This document shows positions 1-8,036 of a stretch of DNA of 43,007 nucleotides, one piece after another. The DNA comes from Clostridia bacterium (GTDB lineage: Bacteria > Bacillota > Clostridia > Oscillospirales > Acutalibacteraceae): NCBI GenBank assembly GCA_017403265.1, contig JAFQOJ010000029.1, positions 1 to 43,007 on the forward strand, in the 5' to 3' direction. A model generated the notes under the pieces. It did not search any database and had not been told where the DNA came from. It saw nothing but the letters and a program-made list of their open reading frames with translations. Position 1 is the first letter of the stretch. The number at the start of each line of letters is the position of its first letter. The translations under genes and the position numbers were made by a program.

Positions 1-243
1 AAGGTAAATGGTTATTGGTATTATATTAAGAGTGGTAAGTGGGATAGTTCTATAAAAACACTTACTAAATATAAGGGTAAATGGTTTTATATAAAGAATG
101 GCAAATGGTGTAAGGATACGGCTATTGTAAAATATAAAGGCAAACGCTTTTATGTAAAAAGCGGAAAGATTGATTTCAGTTATTCAGGAAAAAAGAAAAT
201 CGACGGTAAGACCTATAAAATCAAAAACGGAAAAGTAGTATAA
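1..243 (+). CDS. C-terminal part of a cell-wall-binding-repeat protein (partial)
   Basis: Reading frame 1 is open from the first base to TAA at 241-243, so this is the last 80 residues of a protein that starts outside the window. It holds about four short aromatic and lysine-rich repeats of the type KYKGKWFYIKNGK, ending in KTYKIKNGKVV. Such repeats are known from surface proteins and phage lysins of Firmicutes, where they bind the cell wall or polysaccharide. The catalytic or structural part is not visible. An intrinsic terminator follows directly, which separates it from the virion genes. It could be a host surface protein or a phage-encoded cell-wall protein; the sequence here does not decide. 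Confidence 0.7.
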   Translation, partial: KVNGYWYYIKSGKWDSSIKTLTKYKGKWFYIKNGKWCKDTAIVKYKGKRFYVKSGKIDFSYSGKKKIDGKTYKIKNGKVV

Positions 244-251
244 AAAATAAG

Positions 252-278
252 AAAACGGCTCTGTATGAGCCGTTTTTT
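252..278 (+). terminator. Intrinsic terminator after the repeat protein
   Basis: The arms AAAACGGCTC and GAGCCGTTTT flank a 5-nt loop and run into six T residues. It lies 9 nt after the stop codon at 241-243. Confidence 0.85.
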
Positions 279-315
279 CTGCTTTTATAGAAAATTTAAG
301 AGAATATAGCTTTTT

Positions 316-341
316 AAAAGCCGCTTTAACCAAGCGGTTTT
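316..341 (+). terminator. Second hairpin, possible backup terminator
   Basis: AAAGCCGCTT pairs with AAGCGGTTTT across a short loop (one G-T pair), followed by a T-rich stretch. It lies between the first terminator and the virion genes and may isolate the virion block from upstream transcription. Confidence 0.5.
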
Positions 342-380
342 TGTGTTTTTTGGGAGAAAAAAGCTGTTTAAAATAAAAGA

Positions 381-432
381 TGTCGGTGAATGTCGGTAGG
401 GTTTTGTGTATTATTAGTGTGCTGACAGGAGG
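381..432 (+). promoter_or_regulatory. Leader of the virion block: direct repeats, -10-like box and strong SD
   Basis: TGTCGGT occurs twice exactly 10 bp apart (381-387, 391-397), followed by a TATTAT -10-like hexamer at 409-414 and AGGAGG at 427-432. No good -35 box is seen at the right distance. Direct repeats one helical turn apart just upstream of a -10 without a -35 are typical of activator-dependent promoters, so the virion genes may need an activator. This is inference from layout only. Confidence 0.35.
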
Positions 433-440
433 AATTCGCT

Positions 441-710
441 ATGAAGGAAAATGATAAGCTACTTTATAAAACCCTAAAAACCATACTTAACGAAAAGCTA
501 TCTGTGGAAGAGACACTCTCTTTAAGAGAAGAGGGCTTTTGTGTAAAAAGTCCCACCAGAAAAACAGCCGTTATGATAGCTCTTTATAAGAAAGCGGCCG
601 CAGGGGACCTATCAGCTATAAAGGAGCTTCGTTCTATCGTAAGCGAAAAAACCGATGAGAAGTCTTCGGACTGTAAGGCGGTGATTATTGTTGACGACAT
701 CCGAGATTAA
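441..710 (+). CDS. Putative terminase small subunit
   Basis: An 89-residue, charged, helical protein that starts at ATG 441 behind a perfect AGGAGG 8 nt upstream. Its 3' end overlaps the start of the large terminase gene, the normal place for a small terminase subunit, which recognises the packaging site and loads DNA onto the motor. The stretch ALYKKAAAGDLSAIKEL resembles a segment seen in small terminases of Firmicute phages. It is short for the family and no helix-turn-helix is obvious, so the call rests mainly on position. An alternative is a small phage protein of unknown role. Confidence 0.55.
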   Translation: MKENDKLLYKTLKTILNEKLSVEETLSLREEGFCVKSPTRKTAVMIALYKKAAAGDLSAIKELRSIVSEKTDEKSSDCKAVIIVDDIRD

Positions 711-2055
711 GATTTCGGCTATTGTCGGACAAGGCTACGAAAAATTTTGGAACTGTAAAAAGCGCTACCGCGTGCTTAAAGGCGGTAAGGGTTCCAAAAA
801 ATCTACCACCACTGCGCTTAACTTTATTTACAGGTTAATGAAAGAGGAAAAGAGTAATCTTTTAGTTGTAAGGCAGGTGATGAACACACACCGCGACAGT
901 ACCTTTTCACAACTGAAATGGGCACAGGAAAGACTTGGAGTATCTGAGTATTGGAGTAATACCGTATCCCCTTTAGAAATGGTTTACAAACCAACAGGTC
1001 AAAAAATTCTTTTTCGCGGTTTTGACGATGTTCTAAAGCTTGCATCTACCACCGTTTCAAAGGGATATTTAAACTATGTTTGGATAGAAGAAGCCTTTGA
1101 AATTGGGAATGAAAGTGATTTTGATAAATTAGACCTTTCGGTTCCAAGGGGTAAGATACCTGCTCCTTATTACAAGCAAACCACACTTACTTTTAACCCG
1201 TGGAGTGAAACGCATTGGCTTAAAAAGCGCTTTTTTGATGTTACTTATCCTTATGTAGAAACCTTTTCTACAAACTATTTGTGTAATGAGTTTTTAGACC
1301 GTACCGACCTTGCGGTTTTTGAACGAATGAAGCAAAGTAATCGGAGAAAGTACGAGGTCGCAGGCCTTGGGAATTGGGGTATTTCCGAAGGCTTGGTGTT
1401 TGAAAATTGGTCGGTGGGGGAAATAAACATCTTAAAAGACGAAGAGTATATGTGGAAAAGCTTTTTTGGGCTTGATTACGGATATACAAATGACCCCACT
1501 GCCTTTATTGCTTTTAAGGCAAACCCCATAAAAAAACAAATTTATATTTTCAATGAATTTTACCAAAAGCGGATGCTTAACTGTGATATTGCCGAAAAAA
1601 TCAAGCAATTAGGCTTTTCAAAAGAACGTATACGCGCAGATTGTGCGGAGCCTAAGTCTAATGACGATTTAAGGCGACTGGGGATTGGCAGAATAACCCC
1701 TTCGGTTAAAGGACGCGACAGTATTCTAAACGGCATATCAGCTATTTGTGAATATCAAATTACGGTACATCCCTCCTGTGCAAATACTATACGCGAGCTT
1801 TCTTCCTATGTTTATGACGATAAGCGTAGTGAGAATGGTCTTAAAATGCCTAAGGACAGCGAAAACCATTTATGCGATGCGCTTAGGTATGCTTTTGAGG
1901 ATGTTAAGTTTTTTAAACCTAGAAAGGAGCAAGAAACTAACCGAAGCACAGGAGATATAACAAAAATGATTTTAACGGAGGATGGGATTTATGATTATTT
2001 TAACGGTAATTTTTGTTGGTATAGCTGCTTTTTTAATGGGACTGATTGTTTCTAA
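688..2055 (+). CDS. terL: Phage terminase large subunit (packaging ATPase/nuclease)
   Basis: Motor protein that drives DNA into procapsids and cuts it. The Walker A-type loop GGKGSKKST is at residues 32-40, Walker B-like VWIEEAFE at about 130, and the RNase H-like nuclease motifs LDYGYTNDP, DCAEP and NHLCDALRYAFED follow in order. Length (455 aa) and motif order fit the PBSX/Terminase_3 type. Start is TTG at 688 or 691, behind AAGGCGGTGAT, which matches the full anti-SD complement at ten of eleven bases; the gene overlaps the small subunit. The last ~22 residues read into the next gene in another frame. The ATPase and nuclease motifs are intact, so the gene is not decayed. Confidence 0.92.
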   Translation: MLTTSEIKISAIVGQGYEKFWNCKKRYRVLKGGKGSKKSTTTALNFIYRLMKEEKSNLLVVRQVMNTHRDSTFSQLKWAQERLGVSEYWSNTVSPLEMVYKPTGQKILFRGFDDVLKLASTTVSKGYLNYVWIEEAFEIGNESDFDKLDLSVPRGKIPAPYYKQTTLTFNPWSETHWLKKRFFDVTYPYVETFSTNYLCNEFLDRTDLAVFERMKQSNRRKYEVAGLGNWGISEGLVFENWSVGEINILKDEEYMWKSFFGLDYGYTNDPTAFIAFKANPIKKQIYIFNEFYQKRMLNCDIAEKIKQLGFSKERIRADCAEPKSNDDLRRLGIGRITPSVKGRDSILNGISAICEYQITVHPSCANTIRELSSYVYDDKRSENGLKMPKDSENHLCDALRYAFEDVKFFKPRKEQETNRSTGDITKMILTEDGIYDYFNGNFCWYSCFFNGTDCF

Positions 2056-2170
2056 CAGTGAAGTTCCGCAAAAAAGAGCGAAAAAATCTACTGAGCCTTT
2101 AGCAAAAGATGAAAGGCTACAAAAAGAGTATGAAAACTTCCTCTACTATGACGGAAGTGTTCAACAGTAA
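1991..2170 (+). CDS. Small single-TM protein between terminase and scaffold
   Basis: A 59-residue protein with one hydrophobic helix (about residues 2-22) and a charged tail rich in K and E. ATG 1991 is preferred over the in-frame ATG at 1982 because GGAGG at 1977-1981 then sits 9 nt upstream. The gene lies entirely within the virion block and overlaps the 3' end of terL. Possible roles are a small holin-like protein, a procapsid assembly factor or an inner membrane anchor; nothing in the sequence decides. Confidence 0.6.
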   Translation: MIILTVIFVGIAAFLMGLIVSNSEVPQKRAKKSTEPLAKDERLQKEYENFLYYDGSVQQ

Positions 2171-2181
2171 AGGAGAGTTAT

Positions 2182-2820
2182 ATGTCAGAAAATAATGTTT
2201 TAGGTAATGCTTTAAATGAGTGTACCGATGAAACCTTAGCGGATACCATACCGAGCGACAACTCCAAAGTAATTATTCCTATAAAATACAATAAGGAAAT
2301 TATTAACCTGAATTTAGAAAAGGCTCAGGAATTGGCGCAAAAGGGTATGAAGTTTGATATGATATCGGCGGACTATGAGGCATTAAAGGAATTAGCTGCT
2401 AAAGATAACAAAAATGTTGGAGAATATATTCATAACCTAAAAAAAGATATCCTAAAAAAGCGCTTGAATGAGGTCACAGAAAAATGCGGTGGCGATAACG
2501 AGTTTGCGAAGCATATTCTAAAGCTTGAAAACGGCAATAATACAGAAATAAGGGGTTTTGACGAGCTTAAAGAATGCTTTCCTAAAATAACTACCATTGA
2601 GGATTTGCCCGAAAGTGTTGTTGAAGCCGCAAAGCTAAAGGGTACTTTACTTCTTGACGAGTATCTTAGATTTTTACATAAAGAAAACCTCGTTATGAAT
2701 GAAAGTATTAAAAAACAAAATTTAGCCAATCAGTCTGCAATGGGTCCGTTTGTGAATAAAAAAGGCGGAGAAAATCCCGAAACGGCGGAATTTTTACGTG
2801 GACTGTGGCGAAAAGAATAA
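2182..2820 (+). CDS. Putative capsid scaffolding protein
   Basis: A 212-residue, very acidic and lysine-rich, mostly helical protein directly upstream of the major capsid gene. It has no cysteine-rich or enzymatic motif apart from one Cys-Gly-Gly stretch, and ends in the basic GLWRKE. Scaffolding proteins are typically charged, helical, 150-300 residues long, sit in this position and end in a basic tail that touches the capsid protein. It starts at ATG 2182 with AAGGAGAG just upstream and is 18 nt from the capsid gene. The role is inferred from position and composition. Confidence 0.65.
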   Translation: MSENNVLGNALNECTDETLADTIPSDNSKVIIPIKYNKEIINLNLEKAQELAQKGMKFDMISADYEALKELAAKDNKNVGEYIHNLKKDILKKRLNEVTEKCGGDNEFAKHILKLENGNNTEIRGFDELKECFPKITTIEDLPESVVEAAKLKGTLLLDEYLRFLHKENLVMNESIKKQNLANQSAMGPFVNKKGGENPETAEFLRGLWRKE

Positions 2821-2838
2821 ATTTTAAGGAGATATATT

Positions 2839-4005
2839 ATGTCTATTAACTCTATTGAAAATGCAATTAAATACTCAAGCGAGCTTGATAAAATGTTCGC
2901 ACAAAAATCGGCTACAGGCTTTTTTGCCGATAACGCTTTAGCTACCAAATTTGTAGGTGCTAAAACAGTAATTATTCCCGATGTGGATTTTCAGGGTCTT
3001 GCTGACTACGACCGCGATACAGGTTTTACAAAGGGTGCTATAAATGTAAGCAATACTTCTTACACAATGTCTATGGACCGTGCACGTTCTTTACAGATTG
3101 ACCGCGAAGATATGGACGAAACAGGTATTGCAAACCTTGCAGGTAAAATTTTAGGTGAATATGTTCGCACTAAGGTTGTTCCCGAATGTGATGCTTATGT
3201 GCTTTCAAAGTTGGCAGGTCTTGCGGTTAGCCGTGCAAATACACTTGAAGGTGATGCCGAAAAGCCGTTTGAAGCTTTATGCGGTCTTATAAACGAAGTA
3301 CAATCGGTTGTAGGCTATGATGAAGAGCTGGTCGCTTTTGTTGACAGCTATATGTTTGCAGCATTGCAAAATTCTGCAGAAATTTCTAAAATGATTACCG
3401 TAAGCGATTTTAAACAGGGTGATGTATCGTTAAAGGTTAAATCGATTAACGGTGTAGCACTTATTCCGGTTGTAAGTGAACGTATGAAAACCGCTTATAC
3501 TTTCGGTGCTAACGGTTTTGCTCCTGCAGAAAAGGCAAGCGAAATTTATATGCTTGTATGCCCTAAAACTGCGGCTCACCTTGTTAAGAAAACCGAAAAT
3601 ATGCGTATATTCACTCCCGAACAGAATGTTGATGCCGACGCTTACAAATTTGATTACAGAATTTATTATGATGTATTTGTAAACAAGAGCGGTTTAGATT
3701 CTATTTGGGCTTGGATTTCTCCCGAAGTAAGCATTACAGCAAATCCTGCTAATAAAACCGTAACAGAAGGTTCTATCAGCGGTTCTCTTTCGGTAACAGC
3801 AACATCTAACGGTGAACTTTCTTACCAGTGGTACAAGTGTTCTGACGAAAATGGCGCAAACGCCGTTAAAATTGCAGGCGCTACCGCTGCTTCTATGACC
3901 ATTCCTACCGACCTTACTAGTGGTAAATACTACTACTTCGTTAAGGTTATTGTAAACGGAATGGCAGGTATCACTTCCGATATTGCTACAGTAACTGTAG
4001 CCTAA
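2839..4005 (+). CDS. Major capsid protein with C-terminal Ig-like domain
   Basis: A 388-residue protein. Residues 1 to about 290 look like an HK97-fold/P22-type major capsid protein: AKTVIIPDVDFQGLADYDRDTG near the N-terminus, a long central helix with EYVRTKVVPECDAYVLSKLAG, and a late strand region ending in DYRIYYDVFVN. From about residue 296 to the end there is a separate Ig-like (BIg2-like) domain with LSYQWYK and GKYYYFVKVIVNG, of a type known as a surface decoration on phage capsids that binds sugars or cell surfaces. SD AAGGAGAT precedes ATG 2839. A perfect 12-bp hairpin follows the stop codon. Confidence 0.85.
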   Translation: MSINSIENAIKYSSELDKMFAQKSATGFFADNALATKFVGAKTVIIPDVDFQGLADYDRDTGFTKGAINVSNTSYTMSMDRARSLQIDREDMDETGIANLAGKILGEYVRTKVVPECDAYVLSKLAGLAVSRANTLEGDAEKPFEALCGLINEVQSVVGYDEELVAFVDSYMFAALQNSAEISKMITVSDFKQGDVSLKVKSINGVALIPVVSERMKTAYTFGANGFAPAEKASEIYMLVCPKTAAHLVKKTENMRIFTPEQNVDADAYKFDYRIYYDVFVNKSGLDSIWAWISPEVSITANPANKTVTEGSISGSLSVTATSNGELSYQWYKCSDENGANAVKIAGATAASMTIPTDLTSGKYYYFVKVIVNGMAGITSDIATVTVA

Positions 4006-4015
4006 ACTTTTAAAT

Positions 4016-4044
4016 CTAAAGGGTGGGGAATACCCACCCTTTAG
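4016..4044 (+). other. Perfect 12-bp mRNA hairpin between capsid and portal genes
   Basis: CTAAAGGGTGGG and CCCACCCTTTAG flank a GAATA loop. No T-run follows, so it is more likely a 3'-end stabiliser or a partial pause than a full terminator. It could let capsid protein be made in excess over portal, as virion assembly requires. Confidence 0.7.
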
Positions 4045-4059
4045 TGAAGGAGAAATAAT

Positions 4060-5643
4060 ATGACTATTAAGCCTAATGAAATATTCAAGGAATATAAGCA
4101 AGGTGTTCAGTATAAAGCAACGCTTGGAAAACGCGGTATGTATGAGCAAAACCGCATTAATGAGCGTTTTTATATCGGTGACCAATGGTATGGCGCTAAA
4201 TGCGGTAACGATAGACCTTTAGTGCGCCATAATGTTGTTAAAAGAATAGGCGATTATAAAATGTCGCAAATTTTAAGCCGTTCGCCGTCGGTTTTATTTT
4301 CGGCTGAGGGAATACCTGTAAATAGTGGTGTCACTCTTTCGCAAAATACTGTTTTTGACGGCAGCGCAAATGATATTGAAGCGGTAACAAAGGCGTTTGG
4401 AAAATACTTCAACACAACCGCCGAAAGAATAAACTTTGACAGCCTGCAAGAAAGAGTGCTTCATAATTCTTACATAACAGGTACAGGTGTGCTTTACACT
4501 TATTGGGATAGTAACATCGCGACAGGTCTTTATGCCGACGACCTTAAAAAAGTAAAAATTAAGGGTGATATTTGCTGTCAGGTATTAGATATTGAAGATG
4601 TGTATTTTGGTGATGTTTATGCTGAAGAAATAGAAGACCAGCCATATATCATTATAGAAACTAAAATGGAAACCGAAGCAGTGCTTAGAGAAGCGCGTCT
4701 TAGTGGCGCAGATATTGCTACTCTTAATAATATTGCTGAGTGTGAGATATCGGGAAAGATAACTGTTCTTTGTAAGCTTTTCAAGGAATATAAATCTGAT
4801 ATGACTTATACAATTAAATGTGTAAAGGTATGCGAAAGGGCGGTTATAAGACCTGAGTTTGATACAGGACTCCGGCTTTATCCTGTTTCGATATTTAAGT
4901 GGGAAAGAAAAAATAACTCTGCATACGGAGAAAGCGAAATCACTTATCAAATTCCCAATCAGATAGCTATAAACCGAATGATTACTGCAAATGTTTGGTC
5001 GGCTATGACAACGGGTATGCCAATAATGTTAGTAAACGGAGATACTGTCACCGAAAAGGTAACAAACGAGCCCGGTCAGATTATAAAGGTTTACGGCAGT
5101 AATGAAGATGTTGCAGGGGCGGTAAACTATGTTTCGCCGCCAACTTCACTGAAAGATTATGATAGCAGTATCAATTCACTTATAAATAACACACTTACCC
5201 AAAGCGGTGCTAATGAAGTAGCTTTAGGGGATTCGCGTGCCGATAACGCCACTGCACTTATGACTATGCGTGAGTCTGCTTTGATGCCGCTTCAAATTGC
5301 CAAAAACCGTTTTTATAATTTTATTGAAGAAACGGCACGGATTTGGGCGGAATTTTGGGTGAGTAAATACGGGAAACGAAAGATAAAAATTTCGGATTCG
5401 AGCGGCGTTTGGTATATGCCGTTTGACGGAGATAAATACAAGGATTTACTTATAAGCACAAAGGTTGAGGTTGTAAACGATACTGTTTACAGCGAAAAAG
5501 AGCGTATGGATGCATTGCTCACTCTTTTTGAGAAAGGTGTAATTGACCGTGAAGAGCTTATTGCACGCTTACCTGATGGTGTTCTTACCGACCGAAGAAA
5601 TTTATTGCAAGTTAAGGAGGAAGCGAAAAATGACGGGGAATGA
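4060..5643 (+). CDS. Phage portal protein (podovirus-like)
   Basis: A 527-residue portal, the dodecameric ring at the capsid vertex through which DNA is packaged. The N-terminus contains NERFYIGDQWYG and PLVRHNVVKRIGDYKMSQIL, a pattern common in portals of P22-like and related Firmicute podoviruses; a long helical region with TLTQSGANEVALGDSRADNATALM follows, then an acidic C-terminus. ATG 4060 has GAAGGAGA upstream. Its gene follows the capsid gene, the reverse of the usual portal-protease-capsid order. It overlaps the next gene by 14 nt. Confidence 0.85.
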   Translation: MTIKPNEIFKEYKQGVQYKATLGKRGMYEQNRINERFYIGDQWYGAKCGNDRPLVRHNVVKRIGDYKMSQILSRSPSVLFSAEGIPVNSGVTLSQNTVFDGSANDIEAVTKAFGKYFNTTAERINFDSLQERVLHNSYITGTGVLYTYWDSNIATGLYADDLKKVKIKGDICCQVLDIEDVYFGDVYAEEIEDQPYIIIETKMETEAVLREARLSGADIATLNNIAECEISGKITVLCKLFKEYKSDMTYTIKCVKVCERAVIRPEFDTGLRLYPVSIFKWERKNNSAYGESEITYQIPNQIAINRMITANVWSAMTTGMPIMLVNGDTVTEKVTNEPGQIIKVYGSNEDVAGAVNYVSPPTSLKDYDSSINSLINNTLTQSGANEVALGDSRADNATALMTMRESALMPLQIAKNRFYNFIEETARIWAEFWVSKYGKRKIKISDSSGVWYMPFDGDKYKDLLISTKVEVVNDTVYSEKERMDALLTLFEKGVIDREELIARLPDGVLTDRRNLLQVKEEAKNDGE

Positions 5644-5980
5644 TGTATTTAACCGTGTTTTAAATCTTTTGGGTTACCTTAATTCTCACACTGTGAGAGC
5701 CGATAACCAAAACCTTTTAAAAAGAGCGATAGATATACTTAATCAAATATGTTTTGATTTAAAAATACCTAATATTACAAGGCTTTCCGATAAAATTGAA
5801 GCGAGTGAAAAAGCTTTAGATGCATTATGCTACGGAACGGCTATGATAATGGCACTCGTAGATGGCGATGGCGCGAAAAATAAAATGTTCGCAGATATTT
5901 ATAATGCTAAAAGAGCAGCGGCGCTTTCTTCTAAGGATGTTATAGAAGATAAATTACCCAAAGTAGATTACGGGAGTTGA
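5630..5980 (+). CDS. Putative head-tail connector protein
   Basis: A 116-residue helical protein. An in-frame ATG exists at 5543 inside the portal gene, but ATG 5630 is preferred because AAGGAGG at 5614-5620 lies 9 nt upstream. Its size, helix pattern (LNLLGY, RAIDILNQICFDL, ALCYGTAMIMAL) and place directly after the portal fit gp4/gp6-like head-completion adaptors that close the portal and attach the tail. No catalytic motif. Role inferred from position and fold-like pattern. Confidence 0.65.
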   Translation: MTGNDVFNRVLNLLGYLNSHTVRADNQNLLKRAIDILNQICFDLKIPNITRLSDKIEASEKALDALCYGTAMIMALVDGDGAKNKMFADIYNAKRAAALSSKDVIEDKLPKVDYGS

Positions 5981-5984
5981 TTAA

Positions 5985-8033
5985 ATGAAATACGGTTCTT
6001 TAAACAGTCAGGGGGTAAAGACATTTAAAACAGGCGCGCTTGACGGCGGTTTAAAAAGTATTGGCGGACCAGATTTAATAAAGGACAATGAAATTGTTTC
6101 GGGATGTAACATGTGGTATAAGGATTCCTTCCTTAAAACCCGTCCCGGTTTTAAAAATGATATCGACAAAGCTGCAAATACCTTTATTTATGGGAATGAT
6201 GGGCAGCTAAAGTACAATGTTACCAATACATCTGTTTACTTAGATGGGGTATATTGGCGTATTGCAACCGCCGAAGTTCTTACAGATGACTATGCGTATT
6301 ATGTATATTCTTATTTGATAGACCTAGAAGGGAATATAGCGCCTATGGGTTATATCTCTTTTAATCGCTCTTCAAGCAATTCGTTTTACATTCCTGTACA
6401 TATTAACTTTTTTAACGGAAAAGCGCAAAACGGCGGTGGAATTTTTGCTCTTGTGGCTTTACAAGACAAATATAATTGGTACAAAAAAAGTTATTGCATT
6501 TATGAAGTTAACTCCGATTATAGTGGTTGGGAAAGGGTAAACGATTTTTATGTACCCACTGTGCTAATTAACGGCAGGGGTAATAAATACCAAACTGCTA
6601 AAGCCGAAAAAGGTTTTTCAAGCGAGTCACCCTTAACTCTTGAATCACAAAATATGTTAGATGGCAGATTTCACGCTTATTATACTTCAGACGGATATTC
6701 ACACTCATTTAGATTGCCCTTTAACAGTCTTGCAGACGAAACGGTATCCTGTAAAATATATTACAACATAAGCCAATATATAGAGTGGAAAATACCACCA
6801 GATAATATTAGAGATATACAGCATTTTTACGGTAAGGATGTTTCGGCTTTTGTCGACCGTGATACAGGAATTTTATATTTTACAGCTGAGTCGGGCGATT
6901 TTCCCATTCCTATTATGGAAATGTGTGTTGAAAATAACATCAAAATAACAGCTACCAAGGATATAGAAGGCGGTATTGCAAGCATTGCTAACGCTTCCTG
7001 TGTTACAAGATATAATTCTAAATTATTGGTTGCAGGTGGTGAAGGCGGTAATAAAGTATACGCTGCCGATTACGACAATCCGTTATATTTTCCTAAAAAT
7101 AATTCTATTGATATAGGTGAGAGCGGAAGCCCTGTAATCTGTATGTCACCGCAACAGGACAAAATAGTCGCTTTCAAAGAGCACGAGATGCATCTTTTAA
7201 CCTTTAAGGAGGGGGATGTATTTAATGAAATTACCCTGCTTAAAGATAACGGTAAGGTGTTTAAAAAGCCTGATAGCTTTGAAAGTCATGAAGTTTCTAA
7301 AAAAATAGGATGCGCTAATGAAAATACGGTAGCTATTTGCGGCGGAAAAAACGTTTGGCTCTCGGATGACGGTAGGATATATAAATTTGATGTAACTGGT
7401 AAAAAAATAACCGAGATTTGCAATCCCATAGAGCTTAAGCTTAACAGCGATATATATAGTGAAGTGACCGCTATAGGAAGTGACGAATACTATATTATTT
7501 CGGTTTTTGATAAAATGCTTGTTATCGATATACAAAAGCAGGAAGAAAGCAAAAGCTTTCTTTGGCGTACACCTACAGGCCTTAATATTGATAGCGGATT
7601 TTATCATTCGGGAAAATATATGTTTTTATGCCGAGGGGATGACAGTCGCTTAGCGTTTATATCATACCTTGAAGGTAATACCGACAGTGTGATTTATTTT
7701 GGTGAAGAAGATACGGTTTTGCAAAAAGTTCTCTCAATTCCAAGTGATTTTACTACCAAGCATTATTGCTTTAAGGAGCAAAATTCCTTTAAGAATATTG
7801 AGGGTATATACTTTACACTTTCGGCTAAGGGTAAGGTGAAAATATCGGTTAACGATAGATATAAAACCGAGCTTGATTTTGGCTTTCTTAATGGAGATTA
7901 CGATAAGTGCGAGTATAAATCGGTAAGACTTTCACCACATCTTTACAATGTAAACGGCATAGATATTAGCTTTAATTCCGATAAGGAATTCAGTATAGGT
8001 GAAATTGAAATCAGATACAGAATAACGGGTTAG
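5985..8033 (+). CDS. Tail hub / DNA-stabilisation protein of podovirus type
   Basis: A 682-residue, beta-rich protein. It begins with GALDGGLK and an NMWYKDSFLKTRPG motif, then repeated beta strands, including NKVYAADYDNPLYFPKNN and VICMSPQQDKIVAFKEHEMHLLTF around residues 358-405, as in the propeller-like stabilisation proteins (P22 gp10-type) that plug the portal and form the tail hub. This is the only large tail-like protein in the block; there is no tape measure, tail tube or sheath. It starts 4 nt after the connector stop, behind a short GGGAG site. Confidence 0.65.
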   Translation: MKYGSLNSQGVKTFKTGALDGGLKSIGGPDLIKDNEIVSGCNMWYKDSFLKTRPGFKNDIDKAANTFIYGNDGQLKYNVTNTSVYLDGVYWRIATAEVLTDDYAYYVYSYLIDLEGNIAPMGYISFNRSSSNSFYIPVHINFFNGKAQNGGGIFALVALQDKYNWYKKSYCIYEVNSDYSGWERVNDFYVPTVLINGRGNKYQTAKAEKGFSSESPLTLESQNMLDGRFHAYYTSDGYSHSFRLPFNSLADETVSCKIYYNISQYIEWKIPPDNIRDIQHFYGKDVSAFVDRDTGILYFTAESGDFPIPIMEMCVENNIKITATKDIEGGIASIANASCVTRYNSKLLVAGGEGGNKVYAADYDNPLYFPKNNSIDIGESGSPVICMSPQQDKIVAFKEHEMHLLTFKEGDVFNEITLLKDNGKVFKKPDSFESHEVSKKIGCANENTVAICGGKNVWLSDDGRIYKFDVTGKKITEICNPIELKLNSDIYSEVTAIGSDEYYIISVFDKMLVIDIQKQEESKSFLWRTPTGLNIDSGFYHSGKYMFLCRGDDSRLAFISYLEGNTDSVIYFGEEDTVLQKVLSIPSDFTTKHYCFKEQNSFKNIEGIYFTLSAKGKVKISVNDRYKTELDFGFLNGDYDKCEYKSVRLSPHLYNVNGIDISFNSDKEFSIGEIEIRYRITG

Positions 8034-8036
8034 TGT

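Noticed and set aside
2839-4005. Capsid protein split into two genes at the Ig-like domain
   Set aside because: The frame is continuous with no internal start or ribosome site, so it is a fusion.
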